DNA of 64,000 bases from Nectonema munidae (Eukaryota; Nematomorpha; Nectonematoida; Nectonematidae): contig JAUIRK010001046.1 of the NCBI GenBank assembly GCA_030549495.1, positions 698,266 to 762,265 on the forward strand. The letters are read 5' to 3'. Both the position numbers and the translations under genes were made by a program. Under the pieces are notes generated by a model. The model saw only the letters and a list, made by a program, of their open reading frames with translations. It made no database searches and was not told where the DNA came from. Of the stretch, positions 33,958 through 46,290 are shown in pieces. Position 1 is the stretch's first letter. The number at the start of each line of letters is the position of its first letter.

Positions 33958-34757
33958 ACAAAACAGACTTGAAAATTTGCCATTATAGGGCTGTCAGTGA
34001 AAATGATGGGCACAAACATTCTCAGTTTGGAAATTTCAAAAAACCTAATTTTCACATATTCAAATCTTATCCGATTCTTTACATTTTTAGACAAAGTTTA
34101 TATTCTGTGAGTAACTTCCTTGAAATCAGCATAGATTTTAGAAGAAATTATCTCTGATTTATTTGTACAAGTGAAAGCTTCTACCACACACCTTTCAGTT
34201 TCCCCATCATCGAAATGTTTTAGGCAATCACCTTTACGACAATGAAAGATACTTGATTTATAAATAAATGCACTCTACTTTCCCTTAAGCTAGTTTGAGA
34301 GAATATTTATCATTATATCCCTTGTGGCGGGTAGAAAAATGGCGTTGAATGTGCATTTGTTAGAATGCGCTAAGCTACTGTGGATCGGAAAAAAATGAAA
34401 AAGTAAAACGTTTTTGATATATATTTTAGTTATATATGGTCTTTTTAGTTTGGGATTATTTTGAGATAGCGATTATGATCCAATAATTTACTATTATCAT
34501 TTTGTCATATTTGACCATATATAGGAATGTGTAATATGATGAACTAATATTGCTGTCGCGTAGGATGCGTAGAATAACGGTGATTACTGTTAACCAGAAA
34601 GTGGCAAGAAAGTTTCAACACACTGCAATATTAAAACTTGTGTTTTACAATCAATAATTATTTTCAATTAATATAGTGAAATATATTACTTACGAAATTA
34701 AAAGAACTTATGTATGATGTCTGAAAAATCTCCAACCGGGCACAAAGGGTTAGGCAG

Positions 34758-34985
34758 CCCCCCCCCCCCCCCCTAACGTGGACTTTTTTACAAGTAAAAT
34801 AGCATGATGAATTATCGCCATTTTTCATTTTTATTTACTTAGAGGTAAAAAGGCGACATTAACTGAATAGTTTAGCATGACCCTAATGCAAGACTCAAAT
34901 TACCCTTCCCCCTCCCCCCAAAATGTGGACTTTTTTACGAGTAAAATAGCATGATGAATTCTCGCCATTTTTCATTTTTATATAC
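34758..34985. repeat. C-rich direct duplication
   Basis: A C16 tract (34758-34773) followed by TAACGTGGACTTTTTTAC, and a second C-rich block (about 34909-34919) followed by AAATGTGGACTTTTTTAC. The next 50 bases (AGTAAAATAGCATGATGAAT) are shared by both copies. Period about 142 bp. Confidence 0.85.
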
Positions 34986-36252
34986 AAGATGTTTAATAAA
35001 TGCATAAAAAACTTACTAGCGAAATAGTAGAAACAAAATAGTGATGAATAACTTAGGAAATTAAAAGTGTTTTAGGAAAAATAATAAAGAAAAGTTTCCA
35101 TCGTAAAGCAGTAGTAATATTGATAAAATTTAAGTGTAAAAACAGAACAAGCCCGCTTTTTCTCGTGTCTCTTGGCGTGAGAAGGAAAAGAACTCAGCGC
35201 GCGCACATGTAGCAGAAAGCGAGATGAATCTTTATTTGAAAGTAGTAATTTCAATGATATATCGTTTATTTGTATTCATCAGCGTTCCAAAGAAAATGAG
35301 GACTTGGAAAGTGTCTCTCACTAACTAAACCATAATACGAGATTATTTATATCATTTTAAACCACGGCTGCTAATAATACTAGGATATGGCTGCTACACA
35401 CTACTAATCTATTGAAGAGGCGAAGAAAAAGATAAGAGCGAGGATATATAATACACATATAGAAGGAGAAAGAAGGAATGAAAGAAAGCTGTATACTCTA
35501 CGCTCTTCCTACTACTTGCACGCAAATAGTGTGTATTTTCTTTTTATTTACAATTTATGGATTTATCGAAATGCACAAAAGTTATATGAAAGTTTAGGAA
35601 AGAAGAGCGCAACACAGCATCAATGTGAAATATATACATGACACGCTGGAGAATGGGATTAAAATGATGGTGCTGGTGCTGATGATAGGAAGGCGTTTCG
35701 ATGAAATTATTGAGATTGTGGTGATGAAGGATTTTTTTGAAAGTCGAACGCGCGCACACACGCATGCTATATATTTATTAACTTTTTGTGAATGAAGTGA
35801 GAAGTGATGCTTTTTTAACTTTATACAATACAATTCATCTGTGTGATCAGACATTTCGTGTAATGAATATACAAAAAAATCAGACGTGAATTAAATAGAC
35901 TATATATACTGTGAGTACACGAAATTGCTAGTCACTTCGTGTACTAACTGAAATATTTCAGTCATTTCATGAATTCACTCGTTCATAAAAGTAGTTTTAT
36001 ATATGTATGCATTGCTTAGAAGAATGTAGCGCTAGTATAACTCTCTCTAAACATAATTAAATAAATTATCATTTCAAATCAATAATTCTATTTATTGTAA
36101 TTGGTATATTGAGGAGAAACGGAGTAATCATAATCAGTCTTGTAACACACAAACATCTCTCACTTGCTAAGTGCGAAAAATAACATCAGATCTAAAAAAA
36201 AAGTTGAAACAATAGGGTAAATAAATATAGCGTATACAGTACTTTACTCTAT
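34986..36252. other. Intron stretch
   Basis: AT-rich with GA-rich and CA-rich microsatellite-like patches (35450-35490, 35745-35765). Open frames on the minus strand here have no domain. Confidence 0.5.
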
Positions 36253-38540
36253 ACCTTTTCAAGTTCAAATTGGCACTAAGAAAGTTCAAATTGGTACTAA
36301 GCAAATTCAAATTGGTACTAAGCAAGTTCAAATTGGTACTAGGCAAATTCAAATTGGAACTAAGTAAGTTCAAATTGGAACAAAGCAAATTCCTACTATA
36401 ACTAAGTAAATTTAAATTATCACTAACTTATTAAAGAAAAAATAGTTTTCCAATTTTTCTCTTGTGAATGAAACGCATCTGCTATTGATAACTAAATACT
36501 AAAATCTTTTTATTTCACCAATATTGATTATGTTTCACTCATTTTTAGCTGCTTTGCTATACTTAGAATTTATGGGTATTGACTAATTATATTATATGTT
36601 TTCTTCATTATTTTTATCATCTATGTTCCTTTTATGCTTTATGATGTAATTTTTAGTTGTCTGCTTTATAAATTTTTGTTTTGTTTTCATTCCATATATA
36701 ATATCGTCTGTCACAATTTATTTTCTTTTTGTAACTATATTAGCTTACAAATATTTTTTTTTGTTAGATGAATACTGATAGGTCTAAAAGACATTATATT
36801 TCTAAAAAAGTGAGTTTTATTTTACTAAACTGTACAATTTATAAGGGATATCATTTATTTAGGGTGCTTATGATAACAAAAAACAAATTCAAGCTGTATA
36901 TGAATACAATGGTGATTGGAGAGAATTGGCTAGAAGGTTGAATGTGAGCAAAACAACCGTATAGGCTTAAGGATAATAATGAACATGACAAAAGAGGAGG
37001 ACATAAATACTCAAAAGTTAATGAATTTCATAAAAAATACTTTATATTAATTGAGGAAAATAAAAAAAAATTGAGATCACTAGGTTTTTTATTCAGCATC
37101 GACAATTTATATGTATTTTTTTTATGATCTGCACATTGTTTTATTTATTTGTATAAATAAAATATTAATACTTTTAGATTTTCTTCACTTTGCCCTACCT
37201 TGATTTCTTTTCTTTTTTGTCACAACCCATTTTATTTTTGACACGACCAACTGAAGGGTCGGGACCCACAGTTTGAAAAACGCTGCGTTAGACAACATCT
37301 GGATGCTATGTTGTTTACTCTTAAAGATGTGTGCTTTGAATCTATCGTAGCGAATACTCTTCAAAACAAATTGAAAAGAAAATGTTTTGCTGAAGAGATT
37401 TTGCAATATCAATCTTTAGATATATATGGATGAGACAAATTTCAATATTTACATCACGAGAAAAGAAGGAATAGCAAAAAAAGGTGAACGATGTAGAGTT
37501 CCTGCTGCAACTTCAAAAGGAGCAAATTTACATTTGATTGCATTGGAAACCAGGGGTTAATTCATCATTTGATAAAACGTGGCTCTTTCAAAAAAGAAGA
37601 TTTCTTTAAATGGATGGAGGAATGTTAACAAAAAATATATAGTTTTTACAATACTTCAGCGGTGGTTGTTTTAGACGGGTTGCCCCTTGTCATTCAAAAA
37701 TAGAATTAATAATAAAAGATCAATTTAAAGACTTCATAATTTTGAGACTGGGGCCTTATAGTCCAATGTTAAATCCTATCGAATGTATTTGCTCCATTAT
37801 TAAAAGCGATGTAAAGCAAAAATTATCATAAAAAATAGAGATTATCTTGAACCAAGAAAAAGATTCAGAACTTCCCCAATATGAATTTAGACTAAGAGAA
37901 TTAGAAAAGATTGTTGCTGCATCTATAAAAAAAAAGGACATGGCATCTAATTGTAATAGAAACATTGCAAAGATACAAGGCTTACTTCCAAAAGTCCTAA
38001 ATATGGAAGATATATCTTTTTAAGTTTTTATGAACTGTGTTTTTAATTTTTCTTTATAATTTAATTTTTTTTTGTTTTATATTGATTTAAATATTTAAAC
38101 ACACTAAAATAAATTCAACATTGATTTTATGACCAATTCTCAAAACTTTAAATTCTGAGTGGAACTATAATATTTATTCAACTTGTAAATGGCTTTTAAA
38201 AATCTTAGTTTTCAAGTATTTACTATTTTGCTATGAATGTTCAGTTTGATAAGTATAACATAAAATCTTTCCAATATAAATTGTAAAATAATTAAAAAAA
38301 GTTTTATCATTAGAAATATCAATAGCAAATGAATTTCATTAACAAGAGAAATATTAGAAAAGTTTTTTCTCTAAAAAAACTTGTACTTACAAATTTAAAT
38401 TTACTTAATTCTAATAGGAATTTGCTTTGTTCCAATTTGAATTTGCTTAGTTCCAATATGAATTTGCTTGCTTAGTACCAATTTGAATTTTCTTAGTTCC
38501 AATTTAAACTTGCTTAGTGCCAATTTGAACTTGAAAAGGT
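36253..38540 (+). mobile_element. Tc1/mariner-type transposon with subrepeat terminal inverted repeats
   Basis: About 2.29 kb. The left terminal repeat (36253-36418) consists of eight direct units of about 21 bp (AAGTTCAAATTGGTACTAAGC). The right one (38392-38540) is its reverse complement, with the same outer start ACCTTTTCAAGTTCAAATTG. A decayed DD-E transposase lies between (36768-38024). The flanks are TA-rich, consistent with a TA target, but a clean duplication is not visible. The transposase is interrupted by a hAT-like terminal fragment ending at 37285, so this is a nested insertion. Too damaged to be autonomous. Confidence 0.8.
36768..38024 (+). pseudogene. Tc1/mariner (IS630-type) transposase, disrupted
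   Basis: A short first exon (36768-36809, M-N-T-D-R-S-K-R-H-Y-I-S-K-K) is followed by a 53-bp GT-AG intron (36810-36862). A psq-like helix-turn-helix follows, with D-W-R-E-L-A-R-R-L-N-V-S-K-T-T-V. A one-base loss near 36962 breaks the frame. After the inserted block (about 37090-37290) the core resumes: R-Q-H-L-D-A-M-L-F-T-L-K-D-V, M-D-E-T-N-F-N-I-Y (first catalytic D), V-V-V-L-D (second D, followed by a frameshift in what was N-A-P-C-H-S), Y-S-P-M-L-N-P-I-E (third acid, E), and a C-terminal I-Q-G-L-L-P-K-V-L-N-M-E-D. The second D and the E are about 34-35 residues apart. At least three frameshifts and several stops; a pseudogene. Confidence 0.85.
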
Positions 38541-39158
38541 TTAGTGATAGGCAACATGCGATCAGTAAATTTTGGAGATCCAGTAAAGAAAAGTTTATAT
38601 CTTTACATTTTCTAACCAAAGCCAAAACGTGCATATAATTCGAACCATCAATTTGAGACTATAAAAAGGACTACAAACAATGAATTAACAGGCATATGTG
38701 ACACCTCATAACAAAAGTTCCAGCGGCCCCATAGTGTAAAAATTCCAATGGTTTCACAGTGTAAAAGTTCGAGTGACTCTACAGTGTGAAATTTTCAGTG
38801 AGGCCCACCCCATCCTTACGTAGTGTAACCAGTTGATTTTTTTAACTTTAAGAAATATTCAAAGACACATTTTTGAGGAATATTCTTACAAAATCAATAA
38901 GTTTCTGAGTATAGAATCACATCCACATTTATCATGTATTAGTATGAGAATGACAAGAGTTTATTTTCATTTCTAACAATGCACTATTCTATGAATGAAT
39001 AAATATAAATGTAAAGTGAGTGCCTTTATGATAAATAGTAGTTAGTTTAATTAACGTGTTATTTTTACTTTTTATGAATCGATTACAGTGATATAAGTTT
39101 TACTTTTACCTTAATTCCAAAATACTCTTCGTAGCATTATACGCTCACAGATTTTTTG
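38541..39158. other. Intron stretch
   Basis: Non-coding. It holds three loosely repeated AGTGTAAAA-TTC words at 38730-38800. No element recognised. Confidence 0.5.
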
Positions 39159-39291
39159 TGGGGTGTTTTCATCGAGAAGTCACAATTTGCGCCGCTTGTA
39201 TCGAACTATGAGAAAGTAGGCTTGATGCGGGATCAAACCCAAGACCTTGAGTTATCGAAACCCAGTACCTAACCAACCTTACTCACGCCCT
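39159..39291 (-). mobile_element. tRNA-derived SINE, copy 2
   Basis: Same head (GGGCGTGAGTAAGG), A box TGGTTAGGTACTGG (39262-39275) and tail as the copy at 16560-16700. The B box is mutated to GGTTTGATCCC (39229-39239). Confidence 0.8.
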
Positions 39292-39647
39292 CTAACAGAT
39301 TAATACTCAGGCAACTCCTTTGAGATAAAGCGAAAGCATATCGGAAAAACAAAAAGCAAAATTTAACTCTATCAGAAACAAATCCCCCAACATATTATTT
39401 ATAAAACTTAACTCTTTCCCAAAAATGAACTAACTACGGAATAATTCACTTGCAAATATTAAAATAATTTAAAATTAAATTAGTAGATATATTTTTCAAG
39501 TATTTATCATTTAAATCATGTTTTGAAATTTGTTATCTAAAGTTAAAAAAATTAATATTAAATAGGGTTAAAAAACTTTCAAATCTTAATTAATCTTAGA
39601 AAAGAAAAATCGTAAATCAGGTTAAATTTCAGTTCGGTCAAATCCTC

Positions 39648-39784
39648 TTAACCCCGTTAACGCCCAATGTCGACTAAGTCGACTTTACAAAAATAAAATC
39701 GTCTGCGTTTATCAGAACTCTTTAATACAAATCTTCTGCTTTACATTAGATATCGTCTGATTATTCTGGTCGTTAACGGGTTAA
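39648..39784. mobile_element. TTAA-flanked MITE, divergent copy 3
   Basis: 137 bp with ends TTAACCCCGTTAACGCCCA and GGTCGTTAACGGGTTAA. Interior words ATCGTCTGCG and GATATCGTCTG tie it to the family, but the ends and most of the middle differ from the other four. It is probably a related subfamily. Confidence 0.75.
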
Positions 39785-39889
39785 AACAGTTTAAAATCCG
39801 TTCTTTCGAACACACACTAAAAGAAAGTTGTACAGAATTTCTAAAGAAAGAAAGGAAAAATTGAGCCACGCAAAAAAATATTCCACCAA

Positions 39890-41712
39890 ACCCGACAGAC
39901 AAAAGGAAGATAAAGAGCAAACTGTCTTACATCTGATTACCTAGAAAAGTGGTGGTAAGAAAAGACAAATATATTTTATCTTGATAAGACAAAAAGATGC
40001 AAAAAAATTTAAAGGATTGCAATGCTATTCCTGGAAGTGAAATTGTCAGCCAACACAAATTCGTTGTTTTTGACTGGTATAAAAACAAAGTATATAAGCA
40101 AAATATTCGAAAAAATACAAAAGTGAAGATTTGGAAATTGAAAGAAAGTGGAACAAGGTGTGAGTTTAAGAAAGCCATAAAAAAGATTGGTATACAAATG
40201 AAGAAGAGTGAGCAAATGTAATTTAATAGCAATGAGTGATAGAGTTTTGGGACGCAACAAGCCTGGAGGAATAAAACAAAAAGAGACGTTGTAGTGGAAT
40301 GAAGGTGTGAGAAGGGTGTTGAAAGAAAAAAAGAAGGTGAGGAGATTGGCAACGCCAATAGTATCAAAGATAAAGAAGGAAAAATTATATTTGACACTGA
40401 AGAAGTTAAGAACAGGTGGGCAGAATATTTTGAAGAACTTTTAAATATGGGAATAAAAAAGAAGAATTGAAAGAAGCTTTGAAGGACCAGAAAAGGTAAT
40501 AGATGATGAAGTATTGCAGCAAATCAGGAAGATGAAGAATTATAAAGCAACTGGACTTAGTGAGATTAGCATTGATAAAGCAGGAGGACATGAAACGATA
40601 ACATGAATGGTAGACCTATTAAAAAGAGTTTGGACTGAAGAAAAAATACCTGAAGACTGGAGGAAAAGCGTACTAAAACCTATCTAGAAAAATAAAGGTG
40701 ATGTCTTAGAATGTGGTAGCTATCTTGGGATGAAGTTACTGGAGCACGGACTGAAAATACTAGAAAAAATTTTAGACAAACGAATTCGTTCAGTGATACA
40801 GATAAACCAAAAACAGTTTGGATTTATGCCTGGAGAGTGCAATAGACGCGATTTTTATCACAAAAAGAAAAGAAAATGAAAGAAATGCATCAGTTTTTTG
40901 TGAATTTGTAGATCTAGAGAAAGCATATGATAACTATTCATAGGGAAGTAGTCTATTAGTGCTTGCGTAAAAAGGCAACTTCCGAAAAACTTGTGAGATT
41001 GGTACAAGAAATCTACAAAAATCCAAAGTGGTATTAAAACGGCAGAAGGAATTTCAAAAGAATTTGGAGTAAAAATAGGTCTGCATCAAGGTTCGGCTGT
41101 TTACGTTGCTTTAAAAAAGAAAGACTTATGGGAACTTTTATTTGCAGGCGATCTACAGATACTGACAGACAACAAAGAACAAATTGGAAAGAGAATTATA
41201 AAATGGCAAGTTTGGAGAAATATGGGCTGAAGATGAATGCTGAAAAGACGGAGATCATGATATGTAGCAAAAATGATGATATTCAATTGCACGATCTGTC
41301 TTGACATATGGTTGTGAATGCTGGAGCTTGAAGAAAAAAGATGAAAGAAAATTAATGGCGAGTGAAATGAAGATGCTTAGAAGCATGATGTGAGTAACTC
41401 TAAGAGACAAAATAAGAAATCAGGAAATTAGAAGAAAAACAGGAGTGAGATAAGTGTGCTGGCGGTAGCAGAACGTTGTAAACTGCGATGGTACGGGCTT
41501 GTTTTAAGGAAGAAGCAAGACGATGTGGTGCGCCAAGCGATGGAAAAGAAAGTGAGTGGAAAAAGAAGCAGAGGGAGACAACGAAAAAGATGGAGAGATG
41601 GGATGAAGGAGCGACTACAGGAGCTTCGACTCAGAGAAGACGCCGCAATGGACAGAGAAAATTGGAGACAGCGGATCTCAGCCACCGAATACCAACTTGG
41701 AGATAAGGTGTA
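39890..41712 (+). pseudogene. Non-LTR retrotransposon (LINE), endonuclease-RT fragment
   Basis: 5'-truncated and full of frameshifts, but the domain order is clear. The end of an apurinic-type endonuclease comes first: K-S-G-G-K-K-R-Q-I-Y-F-I-L-I-R, then D-C-N-A-I-P-G and Q-H-K. Next are E-V-K-N-R-W-A-E-Y-F-E-E-L-L-N, I-R-K-M-K-N-Y-K-A-T-G, I-P-E-D-W-R-K-S, K-N-K-G-D-V, N-Q-K-Q-F-G-F-M-P-G, D-L-E-K-A-Y-D, G-L-H-Q-G-S-A, and a damaged active site (F-A-G-D where F-A-D-D is expected). The C-terminal tail has L-T-Y-G-C-E-C-W, L-R-W-Y-G-L-V and G-R-Q-R-K-R-W-R-D. This is the type often annotated as endonuclease-reverse transcriptase in animal genomes. The best-preserved part is 41456-41713. Inactive. 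Confidence 0.85.
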
Positions 41713-41823
41713 GGCAAAAAAGAAGAGGAAAGAGTATAACTGTGATGTAGATGCTTCTTATGAGAATGTCAAGATAGAAGACTGTGGAGAAGACAAGAAG
41801 TTGGCTTTGCCGATGCTAAAGAC

Positions 41824-42048
41824 ATGAAAGTAGCATCAGAAGTTGTTCAATCTATTCACAAATGCAATATTATTGATCGATTGCCAAATATAGAAATACA
41901 TTTAATTCCTAGCTCGTACAATTACTGTTGCTATCTGCGAAAGATTCTTTTCTTCACTAAAGATCATCAAGAACCTCAATCAACAATGAGTCAAATAGTC
42001 TCGTTAGATTTGGCAATGCTGAGAGCGATTCAAAATAACTTGTCGTAA
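41824..42048 (+). pseudogene. hAT transposase C-terminal (dimerisation) fragment
   Basis: Two frames joined by one shift read L-P-N-I-E-I, then T-I-T-V-A-I-C-E-R-F-F-S-S-L-K-I-I-K-N-L, then M-S-Q-I-V-S-L-D-L-A-M-L-R-A-I. This is the conserved P-V-T-V-A-x-x-E-R-S-F-S-K-L-K-L-I-K-x-x-L-R-x-x-M-S-Q-x-R-L block of hAT/ZMYM1-like transposases. It sits 110 bp after the LINE end; the rest of the gene is missing. Confidence 0.75.
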
Positions 42049-45000
42049 AGGAGCTGGTACATTTGTGCATGAGATAAAATTGATTTTAAAGTTATTCAAG
42101 ATTTCGAGAAGAGGAAATTTTTGTGATTCACTCATCTTTTGTTATTAACATATTTGCCAGGTATTCCGAAATTAGTGGGTTATGACCATATAAAAAGTAT
42201 ATGTGCCAGATATTATGTTTTTGATTATTTATCATTATTATTACTGTATTAGTTTTTCTTTAATTTTTTAATTTTTTCTGTTAATAAATTTTTTGATTTA
42301 AAAAATCCTCAAGTATATTAAGTTTTATTGTTATATATAAATTTAGTTAGTTTGTAAAAAATGTCTATTTTTTTAGATCTTATTTATTTCTTTTCAATAA
42401 CTCAATTTGCCTAACAACCCATAAAAAGATTTCAAAAATTAATAATACATGCATCTATTGATATAAATTAGTCAAAAAATCTGATCAATGTCTTATCAAT
42501 TTTTTGAATATTATTTCTTTATTTTTATCAATAAAAAAGACTTACAGCATACACAGGGGCATAATGCAACATCTGACTGAATAATTTTTAACACAATTTT
42601 CTTGTGATCGCATTATACACAAGATACAAATTTTGAAAGTGAAAATTTTTAAAAATATTATTTTATTTCGGTACTAGAAAGTATACGAGGGAAAACTACT
42701 TTCTATGGAATCAACATGATGCACAAAATTATCAAGCTAAGGTTCATGAAAGAAGCTTTCATTCTCAACATCCCGATTGAATAACTTCGAAACCTTTTTT
42801 ACATCCTCTTAAAATAAAAATTAGCATGATACAGGAGAAGTTTTGTAAAATCGTGTTTTGGTGTGTAAAATTTAAAGGTCGCATTCGCATTAAAGCAAGA
42901 TAGCTGGATACTTGAATATATAGCGTAACCAATGCTGACTTAGCCAAAACTATACTAAACATATATTTTAACTAACTACCTACATTTTTAACTACATTAT
43001 TACATACTATGGAATTTACTAAAGTTCCTTTATTGTTTTCAGTATATGCATACATTGTTTTATAAATAGAGCCGCTAAAAATCAATAAAGTCAACTTTCG
43101 TTTTTTAATACCATTTCTTGTAAAACACGTTACTAGACTTATTTTATAAAGTTTCTGGAAAAGAAGGTGAGGTTATTTTTTGTAAGTACTTAGATTTTGT
43201 AGTTTAAGTTATTTTTGTAGGTGAAGTTATTTGTTAACTTATAAGTAATCTAGATTTTGTAAAAAAAAAAGCACGTACAATAACAAATTAAGACAAGTTT
43301 TCCAAGATTTTTATAACTTTAACAGTTTTCTAAGGTTCTTGTATATTGAAGAGTAAAGAGAACAAAAATCAGATTAATTATTATAATCACTTGAATGGAA
43401 CATTTTAATATAGGATAAAAGTTATAACCCATCCATTGTGGAACATAAATTATATAATTTAATTGGTGATCAAAGAGAGGAAAATAAACATTTGTTTACT
43501 TTTAAATGATGACACCAAGTAAGACATATTAGCTGGTAAATTGCATTGAGTGATATATGCAGAACTATTCCATGTGTCTTGTTTTAATCACTTTTGGCAC
43601 AAATGCACTTTAAAAGCTAAAGCACATTTCTTGTCAGTAAATGAACTTATAGACAGTAAAAGGACCAAGAATTAAAAAGAGAATAAGAAAAGAACTTTCG
43701 ATATTTTAAATTTTTACAGGCTTACGTTTTACACAATGAATAAAGTTGTTTACTGTTGAAATGTACTATTTTGAAAACTTTGGGGAAAGTGAGGAAATTT
43801 GTGAATATTGAAGATATCAAATGAAATGAAATACATTGGAAAAAAAAGGAAGTAACAAAATATTTGCAATAATTTTATAATAAAGGAAGGTGGTAAGCTT
43901 CATCGGGTTAAAGGAAAAAAACAGTAATAAATTGATTTTTGAGAGATGTTTTGCTTCATACTATGTTAAATCTACAAAAACATTTGAAAAAGAGAATTTT
44001 TAAAGTTTACTATGAAAGATTTGTCCGATTTATATAGAAATATCAAATTTGACGAAGAACTAGGTGGTATACGAAACAACATAGGAAAAATAATTAATAG
44101 AGAATACTTGCAATTTTTCATGCTTTAATTTTTTTAAGTCGTTACGTCAATTATTGGAAGATTTATATGTCAATTTTTCTTGCTCTGATTAACATTAATA
44201 TACTACGATGATTTTTTTAATTCATATTTTTAAAGTTCTAATACTTTTATCAACTAAATAAATATGATATATGGTAGTTTATTTAGAAAATATATTGATC
44301 ATAACAAAACCAATTTTAAAATTGAAAATTAAAAAAAATACATTTTACCACCAAAACAGAAGAATGACATTTCTGATGAGTCAGTTTAGTATGAAAAAAA
44401 TTTCATAAAACAAAGATTTTAAATAAACAGAAGCAAAAAATAAAAGGGTTGGCATAAAATTTCTACAACATTAATATAGACAAGAGATATTTAAAAAATT
44501 TAATTTTTGCTTGCTTTTTATTTAATTAAATATTCTTAAGTATAATTTTGACAAAAACGTTGAATAAACTTTTTATCGATCGATAAGTATATACTTATAT
44601 ATAAAAATCAATGATTATAAAACTTTTTGCCATTATTAAGTTTTTTTTTAATTAAAAAATAGAGATTTCTTATAAAAGGTAAAATAAAAAGCAAACAAGG
44701 GCACGCTGATATTTAAAAAAACAATATTAACATAGCTAATAAAAAGATTTTGATTAAAAAGATATCATTTCTTTATCACAAGGAGATATCTTTGTAAAGA
44801 GATTAATAAACTTTGATCGATTTATACTGAATTAATTAATAAAGAGTGAAAAAATGTCACCACCACTCAAGATGAATATTATAATACTTCAATATATTTA
44901 GAAAATTGAAAGCAAAATACCCATCGATATATGCAAGTGTGTTAAAAAGATGAAGAAACTGAAGCAATGTGTTTTATTTTAGCTCATTTCTTATGACATT

Positions 45001-46229
45001 TACGATATTTCATAGACAGAAGAAATTGCATTGATATAATTCATACATACTAGAGAGATTTTAAAATCCTTTTCATTACTAGGCTGAAGGGTTATATAAT
45101 TAAAAATTCCATTTTTATATTCAAAGAAATTAAAGAGTAAATATGTATTTCATTAATCGACTAGTCATTATTCAGATAAATGGCTGATCACACACAAACT
45201 AAATGAACATGATTTGAGCGTTAATATTAGTATTTTCTAGGTTGGTAATAACTGTGCTGTAGAACTTTAATGATAATATAGTACGATTCAGTGGTAGCAC
45301 ATCGTCCATACCAAAGAAATAAAAAGTAAAATGTTTGCAAGTGTGTCGATTAGGACTACTGAAAACTCGAAAAATTCAAACTCGAATATTTATTAAAAAA
45401 GACTGAAATTAGAGAACTAGAGATTTTATATAATTAATGTATCCGTGTGCATCACATTGATATTATCTACAGTCAAGGATTGTGTGAAACAGAACTAATA
45501 GATAAAGCAAGAACGTATTATATTATGTAGTTATATAAAATAAAAAAAGTAATCAAGTTTTAAACTCCCATATGATCGTAAAGAACAATAAAAGCTTTGT
45601 TATATACAAAATATACCTTACTCTATAAGTTTTTTAAAAACAGTAAAAAAATGTTTAAATATGATGAAATTTAAACAATATCAGAAAAATAATAAACTCA
45701 AGTATTTTTTAGTTCGAGTTTAAGTTTTAAAAATTTTTATGTACTTAAGGAAGTATCGAAGTTAGGCTTGAAGTTTGATTATATTAATCAGTTATGCATC
45801 ATACAAAGATATCGAAATAAATCAAATTTCCAAACATGAAATAGCACATATGAAAAGAACTGTATGAGAATGATTTTTTATTAATTATTTAGGGATGTTA
45901 AAATAATATTACCGAAATGTTAAGCAATGTTAGATATATTTGAATAAATAAGAAGAAAAAAGAATTAAATCGTATATTTCATATGCAAAATCTCTGTACC
46001 GCATAGCGAAAAACAATATAAAATTCTGTGTTGATAAAATTATTCTTTTTTAAAAAGTTTTTATATTACATTCTTCTTCAATCAACAGATTAAAAATTTT
46101 AAAAAGATATAGATTGTCAAACAAACATTCTCAAGTGATGCACCATATTAAAAAATTCGATGCCAACATTTAAAAAAAAATATTGAATTCTTTTTTTAGA
46201 TGAGAAAAATTTGCCAAGGGTGCTGGGTC
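42049..46229. other. Intron stretch
   Basis: About 4 kb of strongly AT-rich sequence. I find no coding region, tandem array or transposon terminus in it. Confidence 0.5.
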
Positions 46230-46290
46230 AAAACGCTCGAAACCAAAACGCCCAATACCAAAACGCCCAATACCAAAACGCCCGAAAACC
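46230..46290. repeat. Short CAAAACGCCC tandem array
   Basis: Four to five units of about 15 bp (CAAAACGCCCAATAC with variants CAAAACGCTCGAAAC, CAAAACGCCCGAAAA). It resembles one end of elements whose termini are built from short repeats; no partner end seen. Confidence 0.75.

Larger units (their letters stand above)
31263..36252. other. 5' part (in plus coordinates) of the 25.4 kb intron
   Basis: AT-rich intronic DNA. Listed elements inside are a hAT remnant (32726-32962), a TTAA MITE (33816-33957) and a poly-C duplication (34758-34985). Near 32265-32360 GTATATGTCGACCGGTGTATA, AAATCGACCC and TAAGTCGACC suggest a decayed 'GTATAAGTCGACC' type MITE. The remainder shows no gene. Confidence 0.5.

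Noticed and set aside
36167-36388. Minus-strand frame with repeated S-T-N-L-N-L-L
   Set aside because: It is the translation of the 21-bp subrepeats in the left terminal repeat of the Tc1-like element.
39927-40397. 156-codon minus-strand frame
   Set aside because: Antisense to the LINE endonuclease/RT sequence. Hydrophobic Leu/Phe/Ser-rich composition is typical of antisense to Lys/Glu-rich coding DNA.
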